The position numbers and the translations under genes are program-made. From Pseudomonas cichorii (lineage in GTDB: Bacteria > Pseudomonadota > Gammaproteobacteria > Pseudomonadales > Pseudomonadaceae): 42,616 nucleotides of DNA. The stretch lies in the NCBI RefSeq assembly GCF_003700275.1, contig NZ_RBRE01000002.1, positions 1-42,616 on the forward strand. The letters run 5' to 3'. The notes under the pieces were generated by a model that was given only the letters and a program-made list of their open reading frames with translations, was not told the origin of the DNA and did not search any database. Position 1 is the first letter of the stretch, and the number at the start of each line of letters is the position of its first letter. Of the stretch, positions 1 through 8,037 are shown in pieces.

Positions 1-1176
1 CGGGGTGACTTCCGGGGCGAAGAACGTCAAGGTCACCCCGGAGGCCGCTTCGGAACTCCAGACCGGAGCTGGAAGGCCTGCTTCTTCACATGCCTGCTGG
101 ATCAATACGCTGCCACGCCCAAGCTTCTCCATATAGCCAAGCAGATAGAGGACATGGGCAATATCCGGGTTGCGCAAAACTGAAATATGTCCCTGCTGCA
201 GCTGTTCTGCGCTGACACCTTCAGGAAGACTGCCTGAATTCCATATCTGCACCTGTTGCGGGCTGACTTCCACTTTGATGCCGCCGGAGAAACTGCTGTA
301 GTCGCGATGAGCAAAAGCATTGACGAGACCTTCACGTATCGCCATTTCGGGGAACAGGGGAGTATCTTCACGTTGCGTGCTGCTACTGATGAAGCGGGCC
401 CTGGAAGGCGTATTGCGCATGATGAACGTGTACAACTGCTCGATCACTTCAGCCATGGGGCCGGCGAAATGTTGCAGATCCGGATATTCGTCTGCGGCCT
501 TGCTGCTATAGGAAACAGCTCGCACCCTTGCCTGTGGATGACGTCGTACAGGGTCGCTGGCAAGCAATACATCGGCGGCATTGGTCAAACGACCATATTT
601 GGCCAATGACAGTAATTGCAGTTGATGTAAAAACCCCAGCTCGGAGAGTTTCGCCTCCATCGGAATACGCGAAGCAGAGAACAACTTGCGGCACGCGGAG
701 CCGGAGAGCTGCTGTTCATCCAGTTCGGAAGAAAACAGTCGCTCCCAACGCTCAGGTTCGACCTGCTTGCGGAGCACCATATCCCGAATGGTTTCGATAT
801 CGGCCTTGTGCGTCGCCTCTCCCCGGCGGATGTAGATATCACTGCGGAACGCATATGGAATGTCCTTGCCGGAAGGTACCTCGATCACCAGCACTTGCTT
901 GCCATCGATGTCCTGCACCTCAAAAGAGAACAACACCGGCGGCTGGATCTGGGACTTCAACATGCTTTCCAGTCTTTGGGCTGCCTGTTGCGCATTCTCG
1001 ATGCCCAGTATCCGGCCTTCCGGGTCGATCCCGCACAGCAGGTAACCACCTTGGGAATTGAGAAATGCACAAATCTGCGGACCACAGCTTTCAGGACGTG
1101 CATGCGCCTTGAACTCAAGGATCTGGTTTTCACCCAACAGCAAAAGCGCTCTGAGTTCGGCAGGGGTCTTATTCAT
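1..1176 (-). CDS. AlbA_2 / ATP-binding (RecG-like C-terminal) protein, C-terminus off the window
   Basis: The frame stays open from an ATG at 1176 to base 1, giving 392 codons without the C-terminus. The N-terminal part (about residues 10-130) looks like an AlbA_2 (Schlafen-type) domain: ILEFKAHARP, then FLNSQGGYLLCGID. The C-terminal part (about 260-390) looks like the HATPase_c_4 domain found beside AlbA_2, with MAIREGLVNAFAHRDYSSFS and LGRGSVLIQQA. Such proteins are often annotated as ATP-dependent DNA helicase RecG-like or transcriptional regulators, but they lack helicase motifs. The start codon lies inside the end of the DUF4062 gene (overlap ATGAATAA), so the two are translationally coupled. 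Function is unknown; the domain pairing is common in accessory and defence loci. Confidence 0.8.
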   Translation of the reverse strand, partial: MNKTPAELRALLLLGENQILEFKAHARPESCGPQICAFLNSQGGYLLCGIDPEGRILGIENAQQAAQRLESMLKSQIQPPVLFSFEVQDIDGKQVLVIEVPSGKDIPYAFRSDIYIRRGEATHKADIETIRDMVLRKQVEPERWERLFSSELDEQQLSGSACRKLFSASRIPMEAKLSELGFLHQLQLLSLAKYGRLTNAADVLLASDPVRRHPQARVRAVSYSSKAADEYPDLQHFAGPMAEVIEQLYTFIMRNTPSRARFISSSTQREDTPLFPEMAIREGLVNAFAHRDYSSFSGGIKVEVSPQQVQIWNSGSLPEGVSAEQLQQGHISVLRNPDIAHVLYLLGYMEKLGRGSVLIQQACEEAGLPAPVWSSEAASGVTLTFFAPEVTP

Positions 1177-1801
1177 CCTGGCCTCTCAAACGCTGGGCAA
1201 CACTTTGACGATTGCCCAAGTGATCCAGCAGCCGCTGCTCCACGTCCTGATAGCGCGAGAATTGAGCAACGACAAACAGGTTGGCATCGTCATCGCGCTC
1301 ATATTTCTGAACCCAGTTTCCCTGACGATCGTCCAGAGGCAAGTGTTCCATGGTCGCGTCTTCATACATATCAACAACTTTCAGGTTAGTAATGGATGTC
1401 GACTTGGGTCTGAGAGTGAGTTGTTGTCGCTCTGTCTGCTTGCGATAACCAAGGTCGGCCATCAGGCGTCGAGCGAATACGACATGGTCATGAGCGAGAA
1501 ACCAGCGCGGCTTTTTCAGTTCGACAGCCCTTTTTATTTCCTGATGGGTGATGGAAATACCGGTGCTATCGACGCCACTGCCATATTGTGGCGTGATGAT
1601 ACCCAGAAACAAATCGCATTTTTCCACCGCCATCAGGCAGCTTTCAAACGCCGACTCTTCGGAAAATACCGGAACAGTCCCCTTGTGGGACATCCAGACT
1701 TCATAACCGAAGCTGGTCAACAACGTGTATACACGATCAAGAAGCTCTTCCACACCAAAGACAGTGGAAGAGACCATGATTTTCAGCTTTTTCCCATCCA
1801 T
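1169..1801 (-). CDS. DUF4062 domain-containing protein
   Basis: The protein has 210 residues. Its N-terminal 90 residues show the DUF4062 pattern: a first strand LKIMVSST, then a helix with EELLDRVYTLL, then CDLFLGIITPQYGSG and ITHQEIKRAVELKKPRWFLA. This domain has a TIR/nucleotide-hydrolase-like layout and is usually found at the N-terminus of STAND or NACHT proteins, or alone beside an ATP-binding partner as here. The C-terminal half (about 110-210) is less conserved and probably a partner or effector segment. It overlaps the downstream AlbA_2/ATPase gene by 8 bp, so the two form an operon. Role is inferred: a sensor or effector in a defence-like pair. No enzymatic activity can be assigned from sequence alone. 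Confidence 0.75.
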   Translation of the reverse strand: MDGKKLKIMVSSTVFGVEELLDRVYTLLTSFGYEVWMSHKGTVPVFSEESAFESCLMAVEKCDLFLGIITPQYGSGVDSTGISITHQEIKRAVELKKPRWFLAHDHVVFARRLMADLGYRKQTERQQLTLRPKSTSITNLKVVDMYEDATMEHLPLDDRQGNWVQKYERDDDANLFVVAQFSRYQDVEQRLLDHLGNRQSVAQRLRGQDE

Positions 1802-1944
1802 GCGCAGGTTGATCCGACCTTGAGTTCAGGCCGAAAAGTACAGCGCCAGACCTCGCCTGCCTAGTGTCCTGTCACAGAAATAAACGGTTCTTCTGGCCGT
1901 TGATCTGAACAGGATGGTGACTCGCTTCAAGGTTTGAGGAACGA

Positions 1945-2904
1945 TCAGGGGATGAGGATGACCTTCTCTCCCCTGCCCTCGTTCACCTCGGCATAACGCG
2001 CCAGCCCTTCGCTCAGGGGCGACTCGAGCAACCCGCTCGGCAGCGCCAGCAATCCCTGATCGAAGAACTTCCCGAACTGGTTGAGCATTCCGGCGCAGGC
2101 TTCGCAGTCGTAGAGCAGCGAGTTGATACCGACCACCGAGCCTCCCTTGCGATACAGCGCCAGCGCTGGCAACTGAACATGGCCATCGACCGGTGCTGCA
2201 ATGATCGCGATACGGCCGAACGGAGCCAGTGCCGACACAGCGGCAGGCAGCCAGAAGCCGGTGGTGTCGAAGATCACGTCTGCGCCGCCCTTGAAGCTTG
2301 CGTCAACCTGGCAGGCCAGCGCTTGCGGGGTATCGAGCAGGATGCCGTCGAAGCCTGCGGCCTGCAGGTCTTCAAGGTGTTCGGGACGACGCACTGCGCC
2401 CAGCACCTGAGCACCGAGTATCTTGCCCAGCGCCATGGCGGCGCTGCCGACGGCACCATTGGCACCAATGACCAGTAAACGGGTTTCGCCGCCCACAAGG
2501 CCACGTTGCAAGGCATCCCATGCGGTGGTGTAAGGCACTCCGAGGCTGGCGGCCTGGGCAAAACTCAGGGCCTTGGGTTTTAGGGCAACGCCCTTGGCAG
2601 GCAAGGTGAGGAACCCGGCATGGGAGCCGTCACGAAAGAAACCCGGCTCCTTGCCAGTTCCCCAGACTTCCTGCCCCAACAGCTCCTGAGGGCCTTCGAT
2701 GACGACACCGGCAAAGTCCCGACCGGGGATCCGCGGCAATGTGGTATAGGGAAAGCGGCCCAGTACGTTCTTCACATCGCTGGGGTTCAGGCCAGCGGCT
2801 TTGACCTGAATCAGGACTTCACCGGCAGCCGGCACAGGGTTGGGCAGCTCAAGATACGCCAGTGCCGCCAGGTCGCCGGTTCGGGAAAATTGCAGGGCTT
2901 TCAT
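1945..2904 (-). CDS. MDR-family NAD(P)H quinone oxidoreductase / zinc-independent alcohol dehydrogenase
   Basis: This 319-residue cytosolic oxidoreductase belongs to the medium-chain dehydrogenase/reductase superfamily. The N-terminal GroES-like domain is seen in PAAGEVLIQVKAAGLNPSDVK and GRDFAGVV. The Rossmann fold is seen in LLVIGANGAVGSAAMALGK, the nucleotide-binding glycine motif. The structural and catalytic zinc cysteines are absent, so a quinone-reductase or enoyl-reductase type activity is likelier than a zinc alcohol dehydrogenase. GGAG sits 7 bp before the ATG at 2904. The AraC regulator lies just upstream in the same direction and may control it. The substrate cannot be read from the sequence. 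Confidence 0.85.
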   Translation of the reverse strand: MKALQFSRTGDLAALAYLELPNPVPAAGEVLIQVKAAGLNPSDVKNVLGRFPYTTLPRIPGRDFAGVVIEGPQELLGQEVWGTGKEPGFFRDGSHAGFLTLPAKGVALKPKALSFAQAASLGVPYTTAWDALQRGLVGGETRLLVIGANGAVGSAAMALGKILGAQVLGAVRRPEHLEDLQAAGFDGILLDTPQALACQVDASFKGGADVIFDTTGFWLPAAVSALAPFGRIAIIAAPVDGHVQLPALALYRKGGSVVGINSLLYDCEACAGMLNQFGKFFDQGLLALPSGLLESPLSEGLARYAEVNEGRGEKVILIP

Positions 2905-3009
2905 GGGTGTCTCCGCTCAAACGTCTTGGAATGCGCAGAGTGTAGGGAGAGATGTAAAAGGCTATCGGCCAAGGGCTTCGGGATATCGGCCAGATGGACG
3001 CGGAATCAG

Positions 3010-3846
3010 TCAGGCAGAACCGCCTTGCCTTGTCGCGGGAGGGGTGTATTGCGAGGGCGCGACACCCAGTTCCCGGCGGAACATGTCGCTGAAACTGCTG
3101 GGCGTATACCCCAGTGAGCGGGCAATACGGCTGACCGGTACGCCCTGGATGATTTCAGCCACGGCAGTTGCCAGCTGGACCTGCCTGCGCCATTCGGCGA
3201 AGCCCATGCCCAATACGCCTTGAAACAGGCGGGCCAGAGTGCGAACACTGGCTCCGGCGTTTTCGGCGTGCTGCTCGAACGGGATATCCAGCGACGGCTC
3301 GCCCATGACCGCCTGGCAGAGGTTCATCAGCCGTCGATCCGAGCCGTCGGGCATGGGGACTTTGATTAACGAACGCCTGGCTCGCTTGAGCTCAAGCAAG
3401 GCCAGGGTGACCAGCGCATCGTAGTATTGCGGCTCAAGATCCCTGTCCAGCGCGACCAGGTTGAGAATCAGCTCGCGCAGCAAGCCAGCCACTTCAAAGA
3501 CCTGAACCGAGTCTTCCAGTGTTCGGGCAATGGCCGGACGCAGGTAGATGTTGCGCATTTCCAGCTCTGACACCACGCGGATGCCGTGCTCGACTCCCGG
3601 CGGCAACCACACCGCCCGTTGCGGCGGGACGACCAGCGCTTCGCGAGGTGTCTCGACCCACATTACACCCGACATTGCATACAGCACCTGGCCCCAGACA
3701 TGGTCGTGAGGCTCGATGTAGTGCCCACGCGGATAGGTGCGCGCCAGCGGTTGCACGGGAATGGCAATATCGGTGAGGTCAGGTGGAGCGGCGAGAGCCA
3801 TGGGCGTGATCGGCTTGTGCGAGGGTTCGTGCATGGTAGCCGACAA
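3010..3846 (-). CDS. AraC-family transcriptional regulator with cupin sensor
   Basis: The 278-residue protein has an N-terminal cupin-type sensing domain (about 30-120, with YIEPHDHVWGQVLYAMSG and VVPPQRAVWLPPGVEH) and a C-terminal double helix-turn-helix of the AraC/XylS type. The DNA-binding part contains GASVRTLARLFQGVLGMGF and PVSRIARSLGYTPSSFSDMF, ending FRRELGVAPSQY. The layout is that of the NimR/YdeC-like subgroup that senses small hydrophobic compounds and often controls an adjacent transporter or reductase gene. Downstream in the same direction is the MDR oxidoreductase, the obvious candidate target. The start could also be the internal ATG at 3834. Ligand unknown. Confidence 0.9.
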   Translation of the reverse strand: MSATMHEPSHKPITPMALAAPPDLTDIAIPVQPLARTYPRGHYIEPHDHVWGQVLYAMSGVMWVETPREALVVPPQRAVWLPPGVEHGIRVVSELEMRNIYLRPAIARTLEDSVQVFEVAGLLRELILNLVALDRDLEPQYYDALVTLALLELKRARRSLIKVPMPDGSDRRLMNLCQAVMGEPSLDIPFEQHAENAGASVRTLARLFQGVLGMGFAEWRRQVQLATAVAEIIQGVPVSRIARSLGYTPSSFSDMFRRELGVAPSQYTPPATRQGGSA

Positions 3847-3879
3847 CCTTCGTGCGTCGCCATTGAGCGGAGCCCATAA

Positions 3880-3911
3880 AAAATGCCCCGATCCGAAGAT
3901 CGAGGCATTTT
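3880..3911 (-). terminator. Rho-independent terminator of the OprD-family porin gene
   Basis: A 14-bp stem with a single mismatch pairs AAAATGCCCCGATC with GATCGAGGCATTTT around a CGAA loop. On the minus strand the stem runs into a U tract (plus-strand A run at 3878-3883). It lies 26 bp beyond the porin stop codon. Confidence 0.9.
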
Positions 3912-3936
3912 CGACAGCGGTTTACACAGTCACGTC

Positions 3937-5220
3937 TTAGAAGACGTTGATTGGGTAATCCACGAAGACACGAACTTCGTTACCTTCACCGCCATCGGCG
4001 GAAGCACGCAGGATTGAGCTACGCAGGCGAACGGACAAATCCTTGGCCGGACCGCCCTGCACCACGTAAGTCAGCTGGTTGAAGAACTCGCGCTCTGTAT
4101 CATCGCTGCCGGTGCCATTGTCGATGTTGTCACCACGCACGTAAGCAGTCTTGTAGCTCAGGCCCGGAGTCACCAGAGTTGACAGGTCGACGCCGTAGGC
4201 AACTTGCCACGAACGCTCGTCCTTGTTGTTGAAGTCAGACCAGTAGGAGTTGGCCAGGTAGATGGTGTTGCCGCCATCACCAAAGCCACCAGCATTCCGG
4301 TAGCCACCATAGTTGTAGCCGGTTTCACCGGAGCTACGCTGATGAGCCAGGGTGAAGGAGTGGATACCCACAGCCCAGGTCGCCGCCAGACTCCAGATCT
4401 TGTTGTCACGTGCGCCAGTGGTCGCTACGGTTGGATAATTCTTGTCCAGCTTGGTCTTGTAGCCGTTGAAGTCCAGAGTCAGAGACTGGTCTTGTGGCAA
4501 GGCGAAAACGTAGTTCAGGTTCAGGTACTGTTTCTTGAAAACGTCTTCGTTATCAGAAGCATAAACCGCTGCGCTGAAGGCGTCGGTGAACTTGTAGCTA
4601 CCGCCATAGACATTGATGCTTTTCAGATCACCGCTGTCGCCACCTTCAGCACTCTTGCGAACTTGCTGGGTGAAACGACCGGCAACCAGCTCCAGGCCTT
4701 CGATCTCTTTGGAAGTGATCATGGTGCCGGTGTAACTTTCCGGTAACAGGCGCGAGTTATCGTAGCTCAGCACTGGTAGCTGAGGCATTTGATCGCCGTA
4801 CTTGAGCACAGTGTTGGAGACGCGGAATTTTACCGCAGCGCCAGCACGGGCCAGATCATTGGCCGCGGAGCCATTGCTGCCATCAGCGTCAGGGCTACCT
4901 TGCTTGAAGAAGTCGATACCACCAGCACCACTGCGACCTTTACCGCCATCCAGACGGATGCCATACAGGCCAAATGCGTCTACACCGACGCCAACTGTGC
5001 CCTGGGTAAAACCGGAGGTGAAGTTGCCCATGAACGCCTGGCCCCATTCGGCCTTGTCGTCATTACCGTTCTTGAAATCACGGTTGATATAGGCGTTACG
5101 CAGATTCACGGTCAGGTGGCTGTCTTCGACGAAGCCCTTGGAATCTGCCTGACCCTCTGCCATTGCCTGGCTGGCGCTGATGATGCCCAGAGCGAGCAAA
5201 CCGAGACGTTTGTTAAACAT
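3937..5220 (-). CDS. OprD-family outer-membrane porin
   Basis: A 427-residue outer-membrane channel. The ATG at 5220 is chosen over one ten codons upstream because AGAAGGAAAA lies 7-8 bp before it and the protein then begins with a proper signal peptide (MFNKRLGLLALGIISASQAMA, cleavage after AMA). Alternating amphipathic strands, a conserved DSHLTVNLRNAYINRDF start to the mature part and the terminal phenylalanine (VFVDYPINVF) are typical of OprD/OccD/OccK porins, which take up carboxylates, amino acids or peptides in Pseudomonas. It resembles the OprE/OprQ group, but the substrate is not certain. It lies upstream of neither operon neighbour in a shared transcript, having its own leader and terminator. 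Location near agmatine genes may be coincidental. Confidence 0.93.
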   Translation of the reverse strand: MFNKRLGLLALGIISASQAMAEGQADSKGFVEDSHLTVNLRNAYINRDFKNGNDDKAEWGQAFMGNFTSGFTQGTVGVGVDAFGLYGIRLDGGKGRSGAGGIDFFKQGSPDADGSNGSAANDLARAGAAVKFRVSNTVLKYGDQMPQLPVLSYDNSRLLPESYTGTMITSKEIEGLELVAGRFTQQVRKSAEGGDSGDLKSINVYGGSYKFTDAFSAAVYASDNEDVFKKQYLNLNYVFALPQDQSLTLDFNGYKTKLDKNYPTVATTGARDNKIWSLAATWAVGIHSFTLAHQRSSGETGYNYGGYRNAGGFGDGGNTIYLANSYWSDFNNKDERSWQVAYGVDLSTLVTPGLSYKTAYVRGDNIDNGTGSDDTEREFFNQLTYVVQGGPAKDLSVRLRSSILRASADGGEGNEVRVFVDYPINVF

Positions 5221-5301
5221 ATTATTTTCCTTCTTTACACGGATTGACACGCGCCGTGGCGGCTTCCCTGAGGTCTGCCGGGGACTTCTGACTTTGGGCG
5301 A

Positions 5302-5307
5302 AGTATA
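5302..5307 (-). promoter_or_regulatory. Candidate -10 box of the porin gene
   Basis: TATACT on the minus strand, about 80 bp before the porin start. No convincing -35 at 17 bp is seen, so this is only a candidate. Confidence 0.3.
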
Positions 5308-5451
5308 GAAGACCGAACGAAATCATCGCAGTGGACTACAGATGGACGTACATGGCTCATAGCCACAAGCGGTGGGACGTGAATCCTAGTCCCAAGACTT
5401 GAGGGGTGTCAAACATGGAAACATCCGTTCTAGAAGGGTCGCAGTCACAGC

Positions 5452-5652
5452 TCAGTCTTTGAGCACACTCAGCAGAGCTTCCAGTTCTGCCTCGTTGAAC
5501 AAACCTGCCGGATAGCGCTGCAACAGCATTGCACGCACATCCGGTCGAGGTTTTGGGAGCCTGGTCGTCCTTAACCAATCCGCCATCATCTGACGAGCCT
5601 CGTTACTAGCAGACAAACCATGTGCACGATGCTGGTTGATACCTGCGTTCAT
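5452..5652 (-). CDS. Small hypothetical protein (66 aa)
   Basis: An ATG at 5652 has AAGAGG 9 bp upstream, so it is preferred to the TTG at 5661. The 66-residue product is soluble and charged, with a mid segment ARQMMADWLRTTRLPKPRPD followed by LLQRYPAGLFNEAELEALLS. The C-terminal half loosely resembles short BPSL0761-type proteins of unknown role (tandem arginine/proline-rich segment then LLxxYP), but I cannot be sure of the family. It is monocistronic, lying between the porin and the agu operon terminator. Confidence 0.6.
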   Translation of the reverse strand: MNAGINQHRAHGLSASNEARQMMADWLRTTRLPKPRPDVRAMLLQRYPAGLFNEAELEALLSVLKD

Positions 5653-5782
5653 AATGGACAACCTCTTAAGTCATGAGGGGCTAAAGCTACAGATGCTATG
5701 TGACATACAAACGAATCAGCCGAACGGTTCCACACCCCACCGCCTGTTATTTTCAGGATAGTTGATACAAAACGTTACCCAC

Positions 5783-5808
5783 AAAAAAGCCCATCGGGTG
5801 ATGGGCTT
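5783..5808 (-). terminator. Terminator of the aguBA operon
   Basis: A perfect 9-bp stem (AAGCCCATC / GATGGGCTT, loop GGGT) runs into a U tract on the minus strand (plus A run 5783-5788). It follows the aguA stop by about 50 bp. Confidence 0.88.
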
Positions 5809-5856
5809 AGTGCAGCAAAAACAGGACCAGCTGCCGGACAAGGATGTAAGTGAATG

Positions 5857-6969
5857 TTACAAAGGCGCTTTCCAGGGAGCTGGCTGCTGTTGCGTCAGGC
5901 AGTGAATATTGCCTCCGCCCAGCAGTAACTCGCGGCCAGGTGCCATCACCACTTCATGTTCCGGGAACAGCCGCTGCAGGATTTCACAGGCCTTTTCGTC
6001 CATCGGGTCATCAAAGCTGGGGGCGATGATGCCGCCGTTGACGATCAGAAAGTTCACGTAGGAGCCTGCCAGACGCACCGAAGGGTCGCGTTCCTGACTG
6101 CCGTGCACTTTATCTACGCCTGCACATTCTTCGTCGGTGGCGAACAATGGACCGGGAATTGGCATCTTGTGCACGATGAATTCACGCCCTTTGGCGTCCC
6201 GGGTGTTTTCCAAAATACTCAACGCTGCGTGACAACGTGGGTAGTTGGGGTCTTTGGGATCATCGGTCCAGGCCAGCAAGACTTCACCTGGACGCACGTA
6301 GCAGCAGAAGTTATCCACATGCCCGTCGGTTTCGTCGTTGAACAGGCCATCGGGCAACCAGATGACTTTATCCACAGACAGGTTGTCGCTCAGCACCGCT
6401 TCAATCTGTTCCCGCGAAAGGTACGGGTTGCGGTTGCGATTGAGCAGGCATTCTTCAGTAGTAATCAGCGTGCCTTCGCCATCGACATGAATCGAGCCGC
6501 CTTCCAGTACGAAACCTTCGGTCACGTAACGCGGGCAGCGTTCGATTTCCAGGACCTTGCTCGCCAGTTGCGAATCCAGGTTCCACGGCGAATACAGACC
6601 GCCGTCAAAACCGCCCCAGGCATTGAAATCCCAGTCCACGCCGCGCACTTCGCCATGCTCGTTGATGACGAAGGTCGGGCCGGTATCACGTACCCAGGCG
6701 TCGTTGTTGCTGATTTCCACCACGCGAATGTTGGGCATGTCGAGGTGAGCGCGAGCGTTGTCGTATTGACCGGCAGACACCGCGACCGTGACCGGCTGGA
6801 AACGGGCAATCGCCTTGGCAATCGCCACGTGTGCCGCCTGCGCGGGCTTGCCGCCCAGGCGCCAGTTGTCGGGGCGCTCGGGCCAGACCATCCAGACCTG
6901 AGTCTGTGGCGCCCATTCGGCAGGCATGTGGAAGCCGTCAGCGCGCGGGGTGCTCTTGAACATCGTCAT
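5857..6969 (-). CDS. aguA: Agmatine deiminase
   Basis: A 370-residue enzyme of the peptidyl-arginine-deiminase/guanidino-modifying superfamily that hydrolyses agmatine to N-carbamoylputrescine and ammonia in the cytosol. Visible signatures are the substrate-binding [10 protein letters not shown] and [14 protein letters not shown], the [15 protein letters not shown] block, the [12 protein letters not shown] histidine motif, and the nucleophile in [13 protein letters not shown]. Starting at the ATG at 6969 the nucleophile is Cys357, the number I recall for the P. aeruginosa enzyme, which supports this start over upstream in-frame ATGs whose translation is low-complexity nonsense overlapping aguB. 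GGAG lies 10 bp upstream, inside the end of aguB; four bases separate the genes, so they are co-transcribed. Confidence 0.97.
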   Translation of the reverse strand: MTMFKSTPRADGFHMPAEWAPQTQVWMVWPERPDNWRLGGKPAQAAHVAIAKAIARFQPVTVAVSAGQYDNARAHLDMPNIRVVEISNNDAWVRDTGPTFVINEHGEVRGVDWDFNAWGGFDGGLYSPWNLDSQLASKVLEIERCPRYVTEGFVLEGGSIHVDGEGTLITTEECLLNRNRNPYLSREQIEAVLSDNLSVDKVIWLPDGLFNDETDGHVDNFCCYVRPGEVLLAWTDDPKDPNYPRCHAALSILENTRDAKGREFIVHKMPIPGPLFATDEECAGVDKVHGSQERDPSVRLAGSYVNFLIVNGGIIAPSFDDPMDEKACEILQRLFPEHEVVMAPGRELLLGGGNIHCLTQQQPAPWKAPL

Positions 6970-6973
6970 GTGC

Positions 6974-7852
<879 letters not shown>

Positions 7853-7890
7853 GGAAATGCCTCCGGGCAATCGTGGATGACGTAAAAGCT

Positions 7891-7940
7891 GTAGGAGCGT
7901 ATTTATTCGCGATGGTTTTCGCGGTCGAAACCACTCCTAC
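7891..7940. repeat. REP-type palindrome between aguB and the aminotransferase fusion
   Basis: GTAGGAG at 7891 pairs with CTCCTAC ending at 7940, and inner arms GGTTTTCG and CGAAACC also pair. The sequence contains the TTTATTCGCGA core shared with other palindromes in this window. It is a Pseudomonas REP/BIME-like element, and may also end transcription of the upstream fusion gene. Confidence 0.75.
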
Positions 7941-8037
7941 GGATATCGTGGCTTTATAGCGGATAAAAATCGGCTTTTAAAGTACATATCTGCACAAGCC
8001 GAAATAAAACCCCCTTTTAGGCCGATATCCATCGAAC

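Noticed and set aside
1862..1900. AGTGTCCTGTCACAGAAATA as an insertion-sequence end
   Set aside because: It looked familiar as a repeat edge, but no matching inverted or direct copy is found in the window and no transposase is present.
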